Notes: a model not told the origin generated them from the letters alone. Positions 9,776 through 18,406 are shown, counted from the stretch's first letter. The stretch is DNA of 64,000 nucleotides from Cytobacillus oceanisediminis (GCF_022811925.1 NZ_CP065511.1:3651501-3715500), one strand, 5' to 3'. Numbers and translations are program-made.

Positions 9776-11197
9776 GTGAAACGTTATGCTTTATGGCTGC
9801 TGTTTGCCGCATTGATTCTTTCAGCATGCAGCAATGACAAAGAGAAAGCGGCAGCTGATTTATCAGGTAAAGAAGAACAGAAACAAGAAGACAATAAAGA
9901 AAAAAAGCAGGAAAGCATTTTAGCAGAGTCTGAGAATATTAATTTAGAGATTTCTGAAGAAAGCCTGCTGAACTTGGCCCCTGGAACACTAATGGAAGGG
10001 CTCACATACGAAAAGGACATTGAGGCAATTGAATTTAATGTGCCTGAAACTGATCCTGAGCTTATAAGCAAGATGACCCCCAAACTGGAAGAGCTGACGA
10101 AAGAAGCCAAAGATACAGACTCGATTAAAAAAGGGCTTCTTTCCCTGCTGGCGAGTCCGAATTATAAAAACATCATTGAAAAGTCCAATGCCTACAAACC
10201 GGATTTTGAAGAGCCTTACCTGCCGGATCCCACTAAATCAGAACCTGGGGAAGAAGAAAAGGCATCAGAACAGGCCATTATTCTTCTTGATGCCAGCTCA
10301 AGCATGCTGCTGCAGGCAGGCGGCAAAATGAAAATGGATATTGCTAAAAGTGCCGTAAAGAGTTTCGCCCAAACAATTGGCCAAAGCAGCGAAGTTTCCC
10401 TTGTTGTATATGGCCATAAAGGCTCTGAAGCGGACGCTGATAAAGAAATTTCCTGTACAGGAGTAGAGGAAGTCTACCCGATGGGGAAATATTCCAAGAA
10501 GGAGTTCCACGAAGCCGTTGATTCATTTGAAAGCAAAGGCTGGACACCTCTTGCAGGTGCCATTCAAAAGGCTGCAGAAATGAGCAGCGGTTATGACGGG
10601 TCAACAACGATCTACATTGTCAGTGACGGTGCCGAAACATGTGATGGCGACCCCGTCCAGGCCAGTAAAAACCTTGTGAAAAACAACAGCAGCAATACTG
10701 TTAATATCATTGGGTTTGATGTAGATGGAAAAGCCGAGAACCAATTAAAAGCAGTAGCCGAAGCCGGCAATGGGGAATATTTAAAAGCGGACAACCCGGA
10801 TGAATTGAAAAACACGATCCAATACGAGTGGCTTCCTTCTGCAGGAGACCTGGCCTGGGCATTTACATTGTCGCCAAGCCCATGGGAAATGATGGATGAG
10901 TATGAACTGGGAGAAGTTTATCCCCGCCAAATATTTACGATCGGCAGGCGTGAAGCACATCGAATCCTTGATGCTGTTACAGTCATGGGAGACAATGGCT
11001 GGATCACTGATGAGCAGCGATCAGAACTTCGTGATTGGGGCTATGAACGAAGCGAGCAAATGAAGGACCTCTATTTAGAACTCTATGAAAAAAACCGAAA
11101 TACAGCTGATGCACAAAGTGATGAAATCAAGCAGAGAGTCGACGAATGGGTTGAAAAAATGAAGGCTCTAAAGAAAGAGCGCGGTGACATTTGGTAA
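9776..11197 (+). CDS. VWA-domain lipoprotein
   Basis: 473 residues. A lipoprotein signal peptide ends in the lipobox LSACS (Cys18 lipidated), followed by a Lys/Glu-rich linker. A von Willebrand A domain spans roughly residues 165-350 with the MIDAS motif DASSS in AIILLDASSSM and a later SDGAETC. The C-terminal ~120 residues form a charged helical region. It is anchored on the outer membrane face, presumably binding a protein partner through a divalent metal. The start is GTG with AGAGGAG upstream. It is a single gene with its own terminator; the partner is unknown. Confidence 0.87.
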   Translation: MKRYALWLLFAALILSACSNDKEKAAADLSGKEEQKQEDNKEKKQESILAESENINLEISEESLLNLAPGTLMEGLTYEKDIEAIEFNVPETDPELISKMTPKLEELTKEAKDTDSIKKGLLSLLASPNYKNIIEKSNAYKPDFEEPYLPDPTKSEPGEEEKASEQAIILLDASSSMLLQAGGKMKMDIAKSAVKSFAQTIGQSSEVSLVVYGHKGSEADADKEISCTGVEEVYPMGKYSKKEFHEAVDSFESKGWTPLAGAIQKAAEMSSGYDGSTTIYIVSDGAETCDGDPVQASKNLVKNNSSNTVNIIGFDVDGKAENQLKAVAEAGNGEYLKADNPDELKNTIQYEWLPSAGDLAWAFTLSPSPWEMMDEYELGEVYPRQIFTIGRREAHRILDAVTVMGDNGWITDEQRSELRDWGYERSEQMKDLYLELYEKNRNTADAQSDEIKQRVDEWVEKMKALKKERGDIW

Positions 11198-11217
11198 AAG
11201 ACTTATGAAATTAAGAT

Positions 11218-11248
11218 TGCTCAGGGCTAAATGCTCTGAGCATTTTTT
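11218..11248 (+). terminator. Terminator of the VWA lipoprotein gene
   Basis: TGCTCAG and CTGAGCA pair and are followed by six T. Confidence 0.85.
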
Positions 11249-11347
11249 GTTTGAACAAAGTTATAAAACTCTTAATATTGCAAAATTTGTCCAATTATGT
11301 GATAAAATGTAATGGTAAAAATTAACTCACCCAAGGAGGTCAGTGCT

Positions 11348-12304
11348 TTGTTCAGTGCAGGTGTTTTAGGTATCGGTGTAAACATACCACAAAATATTAT
11401 AACGAATGAGATGATTGCCAAACGTTTCGGTATTACACACGAAGAAATTTGCAGAAAAACGGGCATACTGGAAAGACGCTACGAATCTCCAGACTCATCA
11501 CTTACAGATATGTGCGAAATTGCTGGAAAACGTGCGATAGCAGACGCAGGGGTCAACCCGAAGGATATTGACATGGTGATTATTGGAACAAACACACATG
11601 ACACCCACATTACGGCTGCGCTGGTTCAGGACAGAATCGGTGCTGCACAATGTGCGGGACTGGACCTTCATTCAGGCTGTTCCAGCTTTATCACAGCCCT
11701 GGCAACCGGGGCCCAATTTGTTCAGACAGGATTGTATAAAAACGTATTAGTCATTGCTGTCGACAAATGCTCCTCCCTCTTGAATCCGATGGATAAAAAG
11801 ACGGCGCTGCTGTTTTCAGATGGAGCTGCTGCTGTTGTCTTAGGCCAGGTGGATAAAAGCAATGGTATTCTTGGCATCCATATGCAAATGGATGGAAGCG
11901 GGGGAAAATATCTTCATCTTGATGAAAACAAGCACATCAAAATGGACGGAAGAGCCGTTTTTGAATTTGCAGTAGACAGATTTCCCCAAGCGGTTCATAA
12001 AGTTTTGGAACTATCTGGCCTGAGCTTGCAGGAAGTCGATTTCATCATCCCTCACCAATCCAACTTGCGGATTATTGAAGCAGGAACAGCACGCCTGGGC
12101 TTTCCTATGGAAAAAGTTCATACCAAAACCATACAATATTACGGAAACTCTTCTGCACCTACGATAGCTATTGGTCTTCATGAAGAAGTGAAGGAAGGCA
12201 AAATAAAAGACGGGGATGTGGTTGTACTGGCTGGATATGGTGCAGGTCTCGGCTGGGGAGCCATTGTCATGCGCTGGGGACAAACATCGAAACAGCTAAT
12301 TTAA
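11348..12304 (+). CDS. Beta-ketoacyl-ACP synthase III (KAS III, FabH family), stand-alone paralogue
   Basis: 318 residues from a TTG start at 11348, chosen because AAGGAGGT (11333-11340) sits seven bases upstream. The longer ATG frame from 11312 has no ribosome site. The Cys-His-Asn triad is intact: Cys111 in HSGCSSF, His236 in IPHQSN and Asn267 in YYGNSSAP. These enzymes condense acyl-CoA with malonyl-ACP to begin fatty acid synthesis. It is not in a fab operon, so it is likely an accessory isozyme setting starter-unit (branched or straight) preference. Confidence 0.9.
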   Translation: MFSAGVLGIGVNIPQNIITNEMIAKRFGITHEEICRKTGILERRYESPDSSLTDMCEIAGKRAIADAGVNPKDIDMVIIGTNTHDTHITAALVQDRIGAAQCAGLDLHSGCSSFITALATGAQFVQTGLYKNVLVIAVDKCSSLLNPMDKKTALLFSDGAAAVVLGQVDKSNGILGIHMQMDGSGGKYLHLDENKHIKMDGRAVFEFAVDRFPQAVHKVLELSGLSLQEVDFIIPHQSNLRIIEAGTARLGFPMEKVHTKTIQYYGNSSAPTIAIGLHEEVKEGKIKDGDVVVLAGYGAGLGWGAIVMRWGQTSKQLI

Positions 12305-12327
12305 GGCCGCCTAAATGGGGCTTTTTT
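12303..12327 (+). terminator. Probable terminator of the KAS III gene
   Basis: AAGGCC and CC (one bulged G) pair with GGGGCTT. Six T follow and the stem begins at the stop codon. Confidence 0.5.
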
Positions 12328-12357
12328 ATTATTTTACAGCACCATAGAGGGGAGGAA

Positions 12358-12558
12358 TTAATCCTCTTTGGAAGCATAGCTGTTCATTAAAGTAAAATGC
12401 CTGTTCAGCTCGTTTTCATTTATGGAAATCCTGATCGATAAGTCTTTTGTTCGCAAAACATACTCTTTAATGCCAATAAATTCAGATTCAGCAATCAGGT
12501 AAAAGTGCGTTCCCTTCTTTAATCCTTTAAAATGATTCTTTAATTTATATTTTTTCAT
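12358..12558 (-). CDS. Small hypothetical protein (66 aa)
   Basis: Basic N-terminus (MKKYKLKNHFKGLKKGTHFY), then a beta-like segment and an acidic end. No family recognised. The nearest purine-rich ribosome site (TAGGAG) is somewhat far upstream, so start and expression are uncertain. It lies alone, convergent with the KAS III gene. Confidence 0.5.
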   Translation of the reverse strand: MKKYKLKNHFKGLKKGTHFYLIAESEFIGIKEYVLRTKDLSIRISINENELNRHFTLMNSYASKED

Positions 12559-12658
12559 GATCTTATCTTGGTGCTCCTATAGCTTTTCAGATTAGATGAG
12601 ATTGAATCTCTAGAATAGATATTATACACCTTTAAGCAGCAAATGTTCATGAAAACAG

Positions 12659-12685
12659 AAAAATGCGGCCATCCTGATCGGCCGC
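12659..12685 (-). terminator. Terminator of the membrane protein pair
   Basis: GCGGCC and GGCCGC pair across a 9-base loop. On the minus strand they are followed by ATTTTT. Confidence 0.75.
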
Positions 12686-12696
12686 CTAACTTTTTT

Positions 12697-13206
12697 CTAT
12701 TCTGCTGCTGAAAGCTGTTCTTTGGATTTGAGCACCTGGATATAAACTCCTGTCAGTGTTTGAGTCAGCAGAAAGATAGGAAATGAATGAGCGATCCGAT
12801 ACCCTTTCTGCAGCGTAATGATTCCCGCGGCAGTTAACACCCATTGAAAGAAAACTCCTAATAAAGCCCAGACCAAAACATAAATAATGAATGTTTTTTT
12901 CCCGATCTTCATTTTTTCATAAAAGTAAAAAAAGAAGTAGCCAAATGGGGCGAATAATAAATAATAAAGAACATCTGTCACTTCATAATTATTTAAATCG
13001 TTTATCTTATAAAAATCAGTCCTGCCTCCGCCTATTGTGAAATCATATAGAATACCGATGGACATTCCCCAAAGAAGGCTCAAGATTCTGATTTGCTTAG
13101 CCAGCTTATCCGGCCTTCTTATAAGTAAAAAATAAACAAAATAGGCAGCAGCAGTAGTTATTAAGAGAAAGAGCTCATTGCCGCCGAAATTTTCCCATAA
13201 TTTCAT
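12697..13206 (-). CDS. Multi-pass membrane protein, unknown function
   Basis: 169 residues with about five hydrophobic helices (ELFLLITTAAAYFVYFLLI, SLLWGMSIGILYDF, DVLYYLLFAPFGYFFFYFYE, FIIYVLVWALLGVFFQWVL and a last one). The pattern resembles CBO0543-like small integral membrane proteins of spore formers; that link is tentative. Its start overlaps the stop of the upstream gene by 4 bases (ATGA), so the two are translationally coupled and probably work together. Confidence 0.65.
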   Translation of the reverse strand: MKLWENFGGNELFLLITTAAAYFVYFLLIRRPDKLAKQIRILSLLWGMSIGILYDFTIGGGRTDFYKINDLNNYEVTDVLYYLLFAPFGYFFFYFYEKMKIGKKTFIIYVLVWALLGVFFQWVLTAAGIITLQKGYRIAHSFPIFLLTQTLTGVYIQVLKSKEQLSAAE

Positions 13207-13676
13207 GCTTCATTCACCCCTCTTGTTTTAAGCTGCCCAAAATGCTTCAGTAAGTATTGAACCACTAAATGCAGGAGAATTAGATAAATAATCTCATAGC
13301 CGATATTCCACTTTTTATATTCCACAATGTCAAAGTAAAGGGCAATCACCACAGCCACGACAAGGAACAAGACTGACAGGGTGGTTTTAAATAATTTTGA
13401 ACCAAAGGAAGGCGCTGTCCTGAATAAATTCATTGTAATAGCAACCGTGAGCGGAAGAGTTATGCTTCTATGTATTAAGAAAGCGGAATTATCTAAGATC
13501 TGCTGGGAAATCTTCGCCATATTTAATTCTTCATACACAATCCAGGTAAAATTGATATGAATGACTAATGCCACCAAATAGACGAAGGTATTTTCAATAA
13601 ATGTCAGCTTTTTATTCATTGATGTAAACAGCATTAGCACCAGCCAGGCTAAAGAAACTATAAGTACAAATCCCAT
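13203..13676 (-). CDS. Multi-pass membrane protein, first gene of a coupled pair
   Basis: 157 residues with about five hydrophobic helices, starting MGFVLIVSLAWLVLMLFTSM. No catalytic motif or known domain is visible. Length and topology resemble the downstream partner, which it overlaps by four bases. Its upstream side runs directly into a 52-bp repeat array, so its promoter lies in the 70 bases before the array or inside it. The ribosome site is weak. Confidence 0.6.
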   Translation of the reverse strand: MGFVLIVSLAWLVLMLFTSMNKKLTFIENTFVYLVALVIHINFTWIVYEELNMAKISQQILDNSAFLIHRSITLPLTVAITMNLFRTAPSFGSKLFKTTLSVLFLVVAVVIALYFDIVEYKKWNIGYEIIYLILLHLVVQYLLKHFGQLKTRGVNEA

Positions 13677-13783
13677 GTAACATCAGCCCCATACTTTTTT
13701 GTTAGTTTTGGCTGGGAGAAGTACAATTATTCTGGTGTTAGTTCTTGGGGTTTGGACTGGGTTCTATTGGAACGAGCATCGGG

Positions 13784-14460
13784 TTCAGTCTGGTTGTTTC
13801 AGAATTCATTTTCTCATATCGGAAGGTGAGCCAAGTTCGGACTCACTACCTCGAATTTCTTACTCTTCCGTCCGAAGGTGCGCCTAGTTCGGACTCATTC
13901 TCTCGGTTTTCTTTCTCTCCTGTCCGAAGGTGAGTCAAGTTCGGACTCACTCCCTCGGATTTCTTTCTCCCCTGTCCGAAGGTGCGCCAGGTTCGGACTC
14001 ACTCTCTCGAATTTCTTCTCCTCCTGTCCGAAGGCGAGCCAGGTTCGGACTCACTCTCTCGAATTTCTTCTCCTCCTGTCCGAAGGCGAGCTAAGTTCGG
14101 ACTCATTCTCTCGGTTTTCTTTCTCTCACGTCCGAAGGCGAGCCAGGTTCGGACTCACTCTCTCGGATTTCTTCTCCTCCAGTCCGAAGGCGAGCCAGGT
14201 TCGGACTCACTCTCTCGAATTTCTTCTCCTCCTGTCCGAAGGCGAGCTAAGTTCGGACTCATTCTCTCGGTTTTCTTTCTCTCCTGTCCGAAGGCGAGCC
14301 AGGTTCGGACTCACTCTCTCGGATTTCTTCTCCTCCTGTCCGAAGGTGAGCCAATTTCGGACTCACTCTCTCGAATTTCTTCTCCTCCTGTCCGAATGTG
14401 CACCGGCTTCTGACTGGTTCCATAGATACTCTCTTTCGCCTGTCCGATTTGTAACCATTC
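13784..14460. repeat. 52-bp tandem repeat array 1 (about 13 units)
   Basis: The word TTCGGACTCA or a close variant recurs at 13836, 13888, 13940, 13992, 14044, 14096, 14148, 14200, 14252, 14304 and 14356, with degenerate copies at 13784 and 14408; each step is exactly 52. Every unit also holds GTCCGAAGG, so GTCCGAA and TTCGGAC can pair across an 11-base loop. The plus strand is pyrimidine-rich. Units at 14044-14199 and 14200-14355 form two almost identical trimers (156 bp). There are no spacers, so it is not a CRISPR. Long ORFs here are an effect of the repeat lacking stops. Confidence 0.95.
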
Positions 14461-14493
14461 TGATTAGTGCCTTCGTTACTCAGAATCAACACA

Positions 14494-14520
14494 ACAAAAA
14501 GAACGGCTGGGATCAGCCGC
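14494..14520 (-). terminator. Terminator of the LacI-family regulator gene
   Basis: CGGCTG and CAGCCG pair across a 4-base loop. The minus strand continues TTCTTTTTG. Confidence 0.75.
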
Positions 14521-14536
14521 TTCAACCATCATTCTG

Positions 14537-15499
14537 CTATACGGTTTGCCGTTCGATCAGCTTCACCGATATCTCCTCATGTGTGTGCTTTTCACCATCA
14601 ATTGCTTGAAGAAGCAGCTGCCGTCCCATTTGAACCAGCGGTATTTCAAGTGTTGTAATGTGCATGATTTTGGCTATTGGCTGGTTATCAAATCCCATGA
14701 TTGCCAGGTCATCCGGAATATGGATGCCTTTTTCCCTGCAGGAGGTTACAATTCCGGCAGCAGCAAAATCACTTGTTACCAGCAAAGCTGTCGGTGGATT
14801 ATCCATGTTCGATAACCGGCGAACCACTTCTTCGCCATGCTCAAAATTCAGACACTCATAAAAGATATATTCTTCATAATACGGTTCGCCAATTCGTTTT
14901 AAAAAATCTGCATAAGCCTTTCCGCGCTGCCTGCTGTTGGCACCCGTCTTTCTTCCAATACAATACCCGATTTTCTGATGCCCTTTATTATGTAAGTACT
15001 CTAAAGCATTAGAGAAACTCAAGTAATGGTCGATAAAGGTAGAGGACACATTTTGATTCCTCGCATCTTCACAGAGAACAATGGGGCCATACTCCGTAAA
15101 CTGATTGATGACATCCCATTCGCATATTCTTGAACAAATGATTAAAGAGTCGATTTGTTTATGCTGCAGCATTTTTAGAGCTTCAATCTCCCTGTCTTCC
15201 TCGTAATTTGTTTGAAAAAGAACTAATTTATAGTTGTTTTTCATGGCCTCATTTGCAATCCCTTCTACAAGCAGGCCGAAATAAGGGTGATTGGTAAAAG
15301 GAACCACGACCCCTATAAGAAGTGTTTCCCCTTTGCTTAAATGAACAGCATTGATATTCCGCTGATAATTGAATTCCTCCATTGCCCGCAAGACAGCTTC
15401 CCTTTTATCCTCACTCACATAAGGATGATTATTCAGCACTCTGGAAACGGTCGTAACTGAAACTCCTGCCTTTTTAGCGATGTCTTTTATATTTGCCAT
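14537..15499 (-). CDS. LacI-family transcriptional regulator
   Basis: 320 residues. An N-terminal LacI HTH (NIKDIAKKAGVSVTTVSRVL) with hinge helix is followed by a periplasmic-binding-protein-like effector domain (~60-315), typical for the family. It binds a palindromic operator and releases it on sugar or other effector binding. No transport or catabolic operon adjoins it; the only divergent neighbour is a 58-residue membrane ORF. The target is therefore unknown and possibly distant. ATG at 15499. Confidence 0.88.
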   Translation of the reverse strand: MANIKDIAKKAGVSVTTVSRVLNNHPYVSEDKREAVLRAMEEFNYQRNINAVHLSKGETLLIGVVVPFTNHPYFGLLVEGIANEAMKNNYKLVLFQTNYEEDREIEALKMLQHKQIDSLIICSRICEWDVINQFTEYGPIVLCEDARNQNVSSTFIDHYLSFSNALEYLHNKGHQKIGYCIGRKTGANSRQRGKAYADFLKRIGEPYYEEYIFYECLNFEHGEEVVRRLSNMDNPPTALLVTSDFAAAGIVTSCREKGIHIPDDLAIMGFDNQPIAKIMHITTLEIPLVQMGRQLLLQAIDGEKHTHEEISVKLIERQTV

Positions 15500-15534
15500 A
15501 AAACCACCTAATTTTTTTCGCTTTTTTCTTGCTC

Positions 15535-15548
15535 TGAAATGCGTTTCA
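15535..15548. promoter_or_regulatory. Candidate operator for the LacI-type regulator
   Basis: TGAAATGCGTTTCA has matching half-sites TGAAA/TTTCA. It lies between the divergent lacI-type gene and the small membrane ORF, where an autoregulatory site is expected. The centre is not symmetric and it misses the CG centre of a CcpA site. Confidence 0.4.
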
Positions 15549-15588
15549 TAATTTAAGCTTTTTTTAACAACTAAAGGAGGTATCCTAT

Positions 15589-15765
15589 ATGTTCATTCTA
15601 ACTGGAATCTTATATCTGGTTCTATTATGCAGTTCGATTCTTGCCTTGTCATCTATTCCTATTTCTCTTTATCCGAGAAAAAAGGGTACAAACAAAGACA
15701 TTTATGTAAAAGATTATTACAGACTTCTCTTTGATGTCTATGGCGATGACTCATCACATAAGTAA
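15589..15765 (+). CDS. Small single-pass membrane protein (58 aa)
   Basis: Short ORF with an excellent ribosome site (AAAGGAGG at 15573-15580) and ATG at 15589. Residues 2-28 form one hydrophobic helix (FILTGILYLVLLCSSILALS). The tail is basic then acidic, ending DDSSHK. No family recognised. Divergent from the LacI-type regulator with a candidate operator between them, so it may be that regulator's target. Confidence 0.65.
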   Translation: MFILTGILYLVLLCSSILALSSIPISLYPRKKGTNKDIYVKDYYRLLFDVYGDDSSHK

Positions 15766-15882
15766 CTGGCAGGAGTTTTCCATTTTCCTGCTGTACATAT
15801 TTCTTTTAAAATTAACAGCCTCCCTTTTGATGAAATTTCCGTGTATAGTAACATGTATCCAAAAGCGAAAGGAAGGCATGGC

Positions 15883-16125
15883 ATGTTTTTAAAAATTACA
15901 AAAGAGCAGCAGCAAAAGATGATCGAGGATATCCAGATTTTTTTCTCTGAAGAAAGAGATGAGGAAATATCTGAGTTCGGTGCAGAAAGGGTGCTGGATT
16001 TTGTTAAAGAGTCATTGGCCCCGCATTTCTACAATGCAGCGATTTCAGATGTAAAGCATGTAGTGGAGCAGCAATATGCTTCAATGGAGGATGAAATCCT
16101 GACTCTCGAGCGTCCTATAAAGTAA
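15883..16125 (+). CDS. DUF2164 family protein
   Basis: 80 residues from the ATG at 15883, which follows AAAGGAAGG. The longer frame from GTG 15841 is less likely. The sequence (FLKITKEQQQKMIEDIQIFF, EERDEEISEFGAERVLDFVK, PHFYNAAISDV) matches the small helical DUF2164 family. Function unknown. Confidence 0.8.
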   Translation: MFLKITKEQQQKMIEDIQIFFSEERDEEISEFGAERVLDFVKESLAPHFYNAAISDVKHVVEQQYASMEDEILTLERPIK

Positions 16126-16160
16126 TTGATTGTTGAAGTTTCAATTTATAGCAGTCTAAC

Positions 16161-16226
16161 GGGCATAAGACTCCCTCATCAAGACTCAAAGGTTTCGAAT
16201 GAGGATGTACGGGAGTCCAACTGCCC
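16161..16226. other. Nested inverted repeat, candidate structured RNA
   Basis: Three nested stems: GGGC (16161) with GCCC (16223), GACTCCC (16169) with GGGAGTC (16211), and CTCAT (16175) with ATGAG (16199). It lies in a 160-base gap between the DUF2164 gene and a small minus-strand ORF and has no T tract on either side. It matches no riboswitch I recognise. Confidence 0.45.
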
Positions 16227-16284
16227 ATACAGGTCTGATTGGTTCAGCTAACATTCAATCTTAAACATCGGATTTATTCTCAAC

Positions 16285-16413
16285 CTATTTCTTATCATTA
16301 AATACGTCATTCACAAACATGGCAGAGTTGCCGCTCGAATCAAAAAAGATTGTCCACAGCAGAATAAACGGAAAAGCAGCGACCCATACTGCAAATTTGA
16401 ACATTTTCTTCAT
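16285..16413 (-). CDS. Small membrane protein (42 aa)
   Basis: ATG at 16413 with GGGAGGATGGGGG upstream. The peptide begins MKKMFKFAVWVAAFPFILLW, one membrane helix after a basic start, then a short polar tail ending NDVFNDKK. It is below the usual ORF size cut-off. No family recognised. The ribosome site and helix make it plausible. Confidence 0.5.
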   Translation of the reverse strand: MKKMFKFAVWVAAFPFILLWTIFFDSSGNSAMFVNDVFNDKK

Positions 16414-16620
16414 TATTACCCCCATCCTCCCACGTCCAGTTTCTTACATTATATCAAGATTCCACCTTATTTTCTAATAATTCCAGTTATTCGAAATGAT
16501 AGCGTTACCAGTGTAAATAAACTTTAATACTATGTCATCTGCTTGTTATTTTTCTGAAATTGTTCAGTGATATGATGTTTTTGACTGCTAAAAAGATTTT
16601 ATAGAGAGTGAGCATGAAGG

Positions 16621-17109
16621 ATGAACATTATTGATGCTGTGGCACAATTACATAAAGCTGGAATAAAGGCGAATGGCGCAGACGTTGAGCGCTGGATAGA
16701 AGAAGGAAAAATTAAAGCGGAACGAAGTCCGAGGAGGCAAATCAGCTACACAATAAAGACGAAGGATCTCACTGATTTCATCATCAAAAAACAAGAAGAG
16801 CTTTATCAGCAAAAACTCGAAGGGATCCTCCTGCAAGTTAAAGATCTTAAAGGACAAATGGAGATCCTGAATACCCGTGTCCAAATAGAGGAATCCAAAG
16901 TTAAATCATTGAAGAAAATGATACAAGCACAGAACTTGATCGCCGATGAAGAAATCAAGCCTGCGAAGCTTCTTGGCCTGAAACCTGATGAGGATATGCA
17001 ATTGATCCGAAAAGAATTCAAGAAACTTCTAAAAGCCCTCCATCCAGACCGGGGTGGTGATGAAAGGCTTTTTAAGGTGTTTACTGAACATTATAAAAAC
17101 ATCTTCTAG
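16621..17109 (+). CDS. HTH-coiled coil-J-domain protein
   Basis: 162 residues. Residues 1-50 resemble a MerR/excisionase-type winged HTH (ADVERWIEEGKIKAERSPRR). Residues 55-105 are Lys/Glu-rich coiled coil. The C-terminus (~113-162) is a J-domain with the HPD motif at 141-143 (LLKALHPDRGGDERLF). J-domains stimulate the ATPase of Hsp70/DnaK through HPD. The unusual order (J-domain last, no Gly/Phe or zinc region) suggests a specialised co-chaperone recruiting DnaK to DNA or to an HTH-bound client. Single gene. Confidence 0.78.
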   Translation: MNIIDAVAQLHKAGIKANGADVERWIEEGKIKAERSPRRQISYTIKTKDLTDFIIKKQEELYQQKLEGILLQVKDLKGQMEILNTRVQIEESKVKSLKKMIQAQNLIADEEIKPAKLLGLKPDEDMQLIRKEFKKLLKALHPDRGGDERLFKVFTEHYKNIF

Positions 17110-17113
17110 AATT

Positions 17114-17623
17114 CTAAACGTTTGATATGGAATATACATACATCTTATTTCCGGCTCTTAGGAATGTTTTTTCCTTTTTCATGCCAGCTTTTTCTGCAAC
17201 ACGGATAGAAGCAAGATTTTTCACATTTATAATGGAAACCAGCTTTTTATATTTTAAGCTTTTAAACCCATATTCTTTACAGGCTAATGCCGCTTCCGTC
17301 GCATAGCCTTTTCCCCATTCACGCCTGGTAAACAAATAGCCAATCTCCATTTCTATAATGCCCCCTGTATCCTGAGGGGTAATTCCGCACTGCCCCAAAA
17401 ACCTGCCGGATGTTTTTTCTTCAGCAATCCAAAGGCCCACACCATATGTCCGATAATCGTGCAGGGTCCAGCTGATCCAATCTTCGGCCTGCTCTCTCGT
17501 TTTTGTTGAGCGATAAAATCTCATGGCCTCCGGGTCAGAAAAGATTTCCATTAAATAAGACAGGTCGCTACTTTTCATCTTTCTTAAAATTAATCTGTCT
17601 GTTTTTAATATAGGGATGGACAC
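17114..17623 (-). CDS. GNAT N-acetyltransferase, RimJ/RimL-like
   Basis: 169 residues. It has the usual opening LKTDRLILRKMKSSDL and motif A in EIGYLFTRREWGKGYATEAA, then LVSIINVKNLASIRVAEKAG. The substrate is unknown. GTG start at 17623 after AAAGGGG. Its stop is five bases from the convergent J-domain gene, with no terminator between. It is unrelated in detail to the similar enzyme at 9088-9630. Confidence 0.85.
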   Translation of the reverse strand: MSIPILKTDRLILRKMKSSDLSYLMEIFSDPEAMRFYRSTKTREQAEDWISWTLHDYRTYGVGLWIAEEKTSGRFLGQCGITPQDTGGIIEMEIGYLFTRREWGKGYATEAALACKEYGFKSLKYKKLVSIINVKNLASIRVAEKAGMKKEKTFLRAGNKMYVYSISNV

Positions 17624-17720
17624 ACGATCTTTCCCCTTTCATCATTGCTCGCTTTCATTAAAACTCAATTCTGGACCCTCTGCCATTGATTTATCACTTT
17701 CATACATTTTTGTGCAGAGT

Positions 17721-18194
17721 TCACCGTAGTAAGCAATCATTCATCTCCCCCTCCATGCTTTTATATCTTATCCCTTCCTCGACAGCCCAGATGTGGTGCT
17801 CGTGAACAAGTACTTCTGCTAATCTTCGAATTTCAATCCACTTCATTACATGGTCTTCTTCAGTCGGCTCTTGTATTTTATCCGCCAGACCAGCCAGATA
17901 AAAATACCCGTCACTTAGCATTGGCCTTTTCTTGGTCTGCGGCAAATAGCTCTTTGCATTACCGATAAACAAGAAATTTGAAATCTCATAGCCGGTCTCT
18001 TCCAGCACTTCTCTTTTCAGGCATTCGATTTCACTTTCACCTTTTTCTATTCCTCCGCCTGGCAGAAAGTAATGGCCAGACTGAGTTTGCACAGTTAATA
18101 CCTTTTCATTTTCTGAATTGAAAATTACAGCGTAAGCACCTTTGCGTATTTTATAATCAAGTTCTTTTATTTGGTTCCCGAATACATTGTTCAT
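17721..18194 (-). CDS. Nudix hydrolase
   Basis: 157 residues with a complete Nudix box (G-x5-E-x7-REUxEExGU) in GGIEKGESEIECLKREVLEE followed by TGYE. Nudix enzymes hydrolyse nucleoside diphosphates linked to another moiety, such as oxidised dNTPs or nucleotide sugars. This length fits MutT/ADP-ribose-type members. Substrate undetermined. ATG at 18194 after GAAGGTAAGAGA. Confidence 0.88.
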   Translation of the reverse strand: MNNVFGNQIKELDYKIRKGAYAVIFNSENEKVLTVQTQSGHYFLPGGGIEKGESEIECLKREVLEETGYEISNFLFIGNAKSYLPQTKKRPMLSDGYFYLAGLADKIQEPTEEDHVMKWIEIRRLAEVLVHEHHIWAVEEGIRYKSMEGEMNDCLLR

Positions 18195-18406
18195 TCTCTT
18201 ACCTTCTTTGTATAATGGCTGCTTGTATCAGTAATTCAGTCTTGCTTTCAAAGTTTCACCAATCATTTATTCCACATTCTTATGTGATTATCCTTTATAA
18301 AGAATGCCAAAATCAGTAAATAAAAATCTGAATTTTCGTATTGCGAATTAAATTCAAAATTTTTAAAATAAAACAGAAAACATCTTTGAAAATTAGGGAG
18401 ACACAC

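Noticed and set aside
13784..14460. CRISPR array
   Set aside because: The 52-bp units are tandem with no unique spacers and no cas genes nearby. The variable parts are shared between units.
13745..14609. Long plus-strand ORFs through array 1 (up to 243 codons, several frames)
   Set aside because: All three forward frames stay open because the 52-bp unit has no stops. None has a ribosome site, and the product is the same repeated peptide in every frame.
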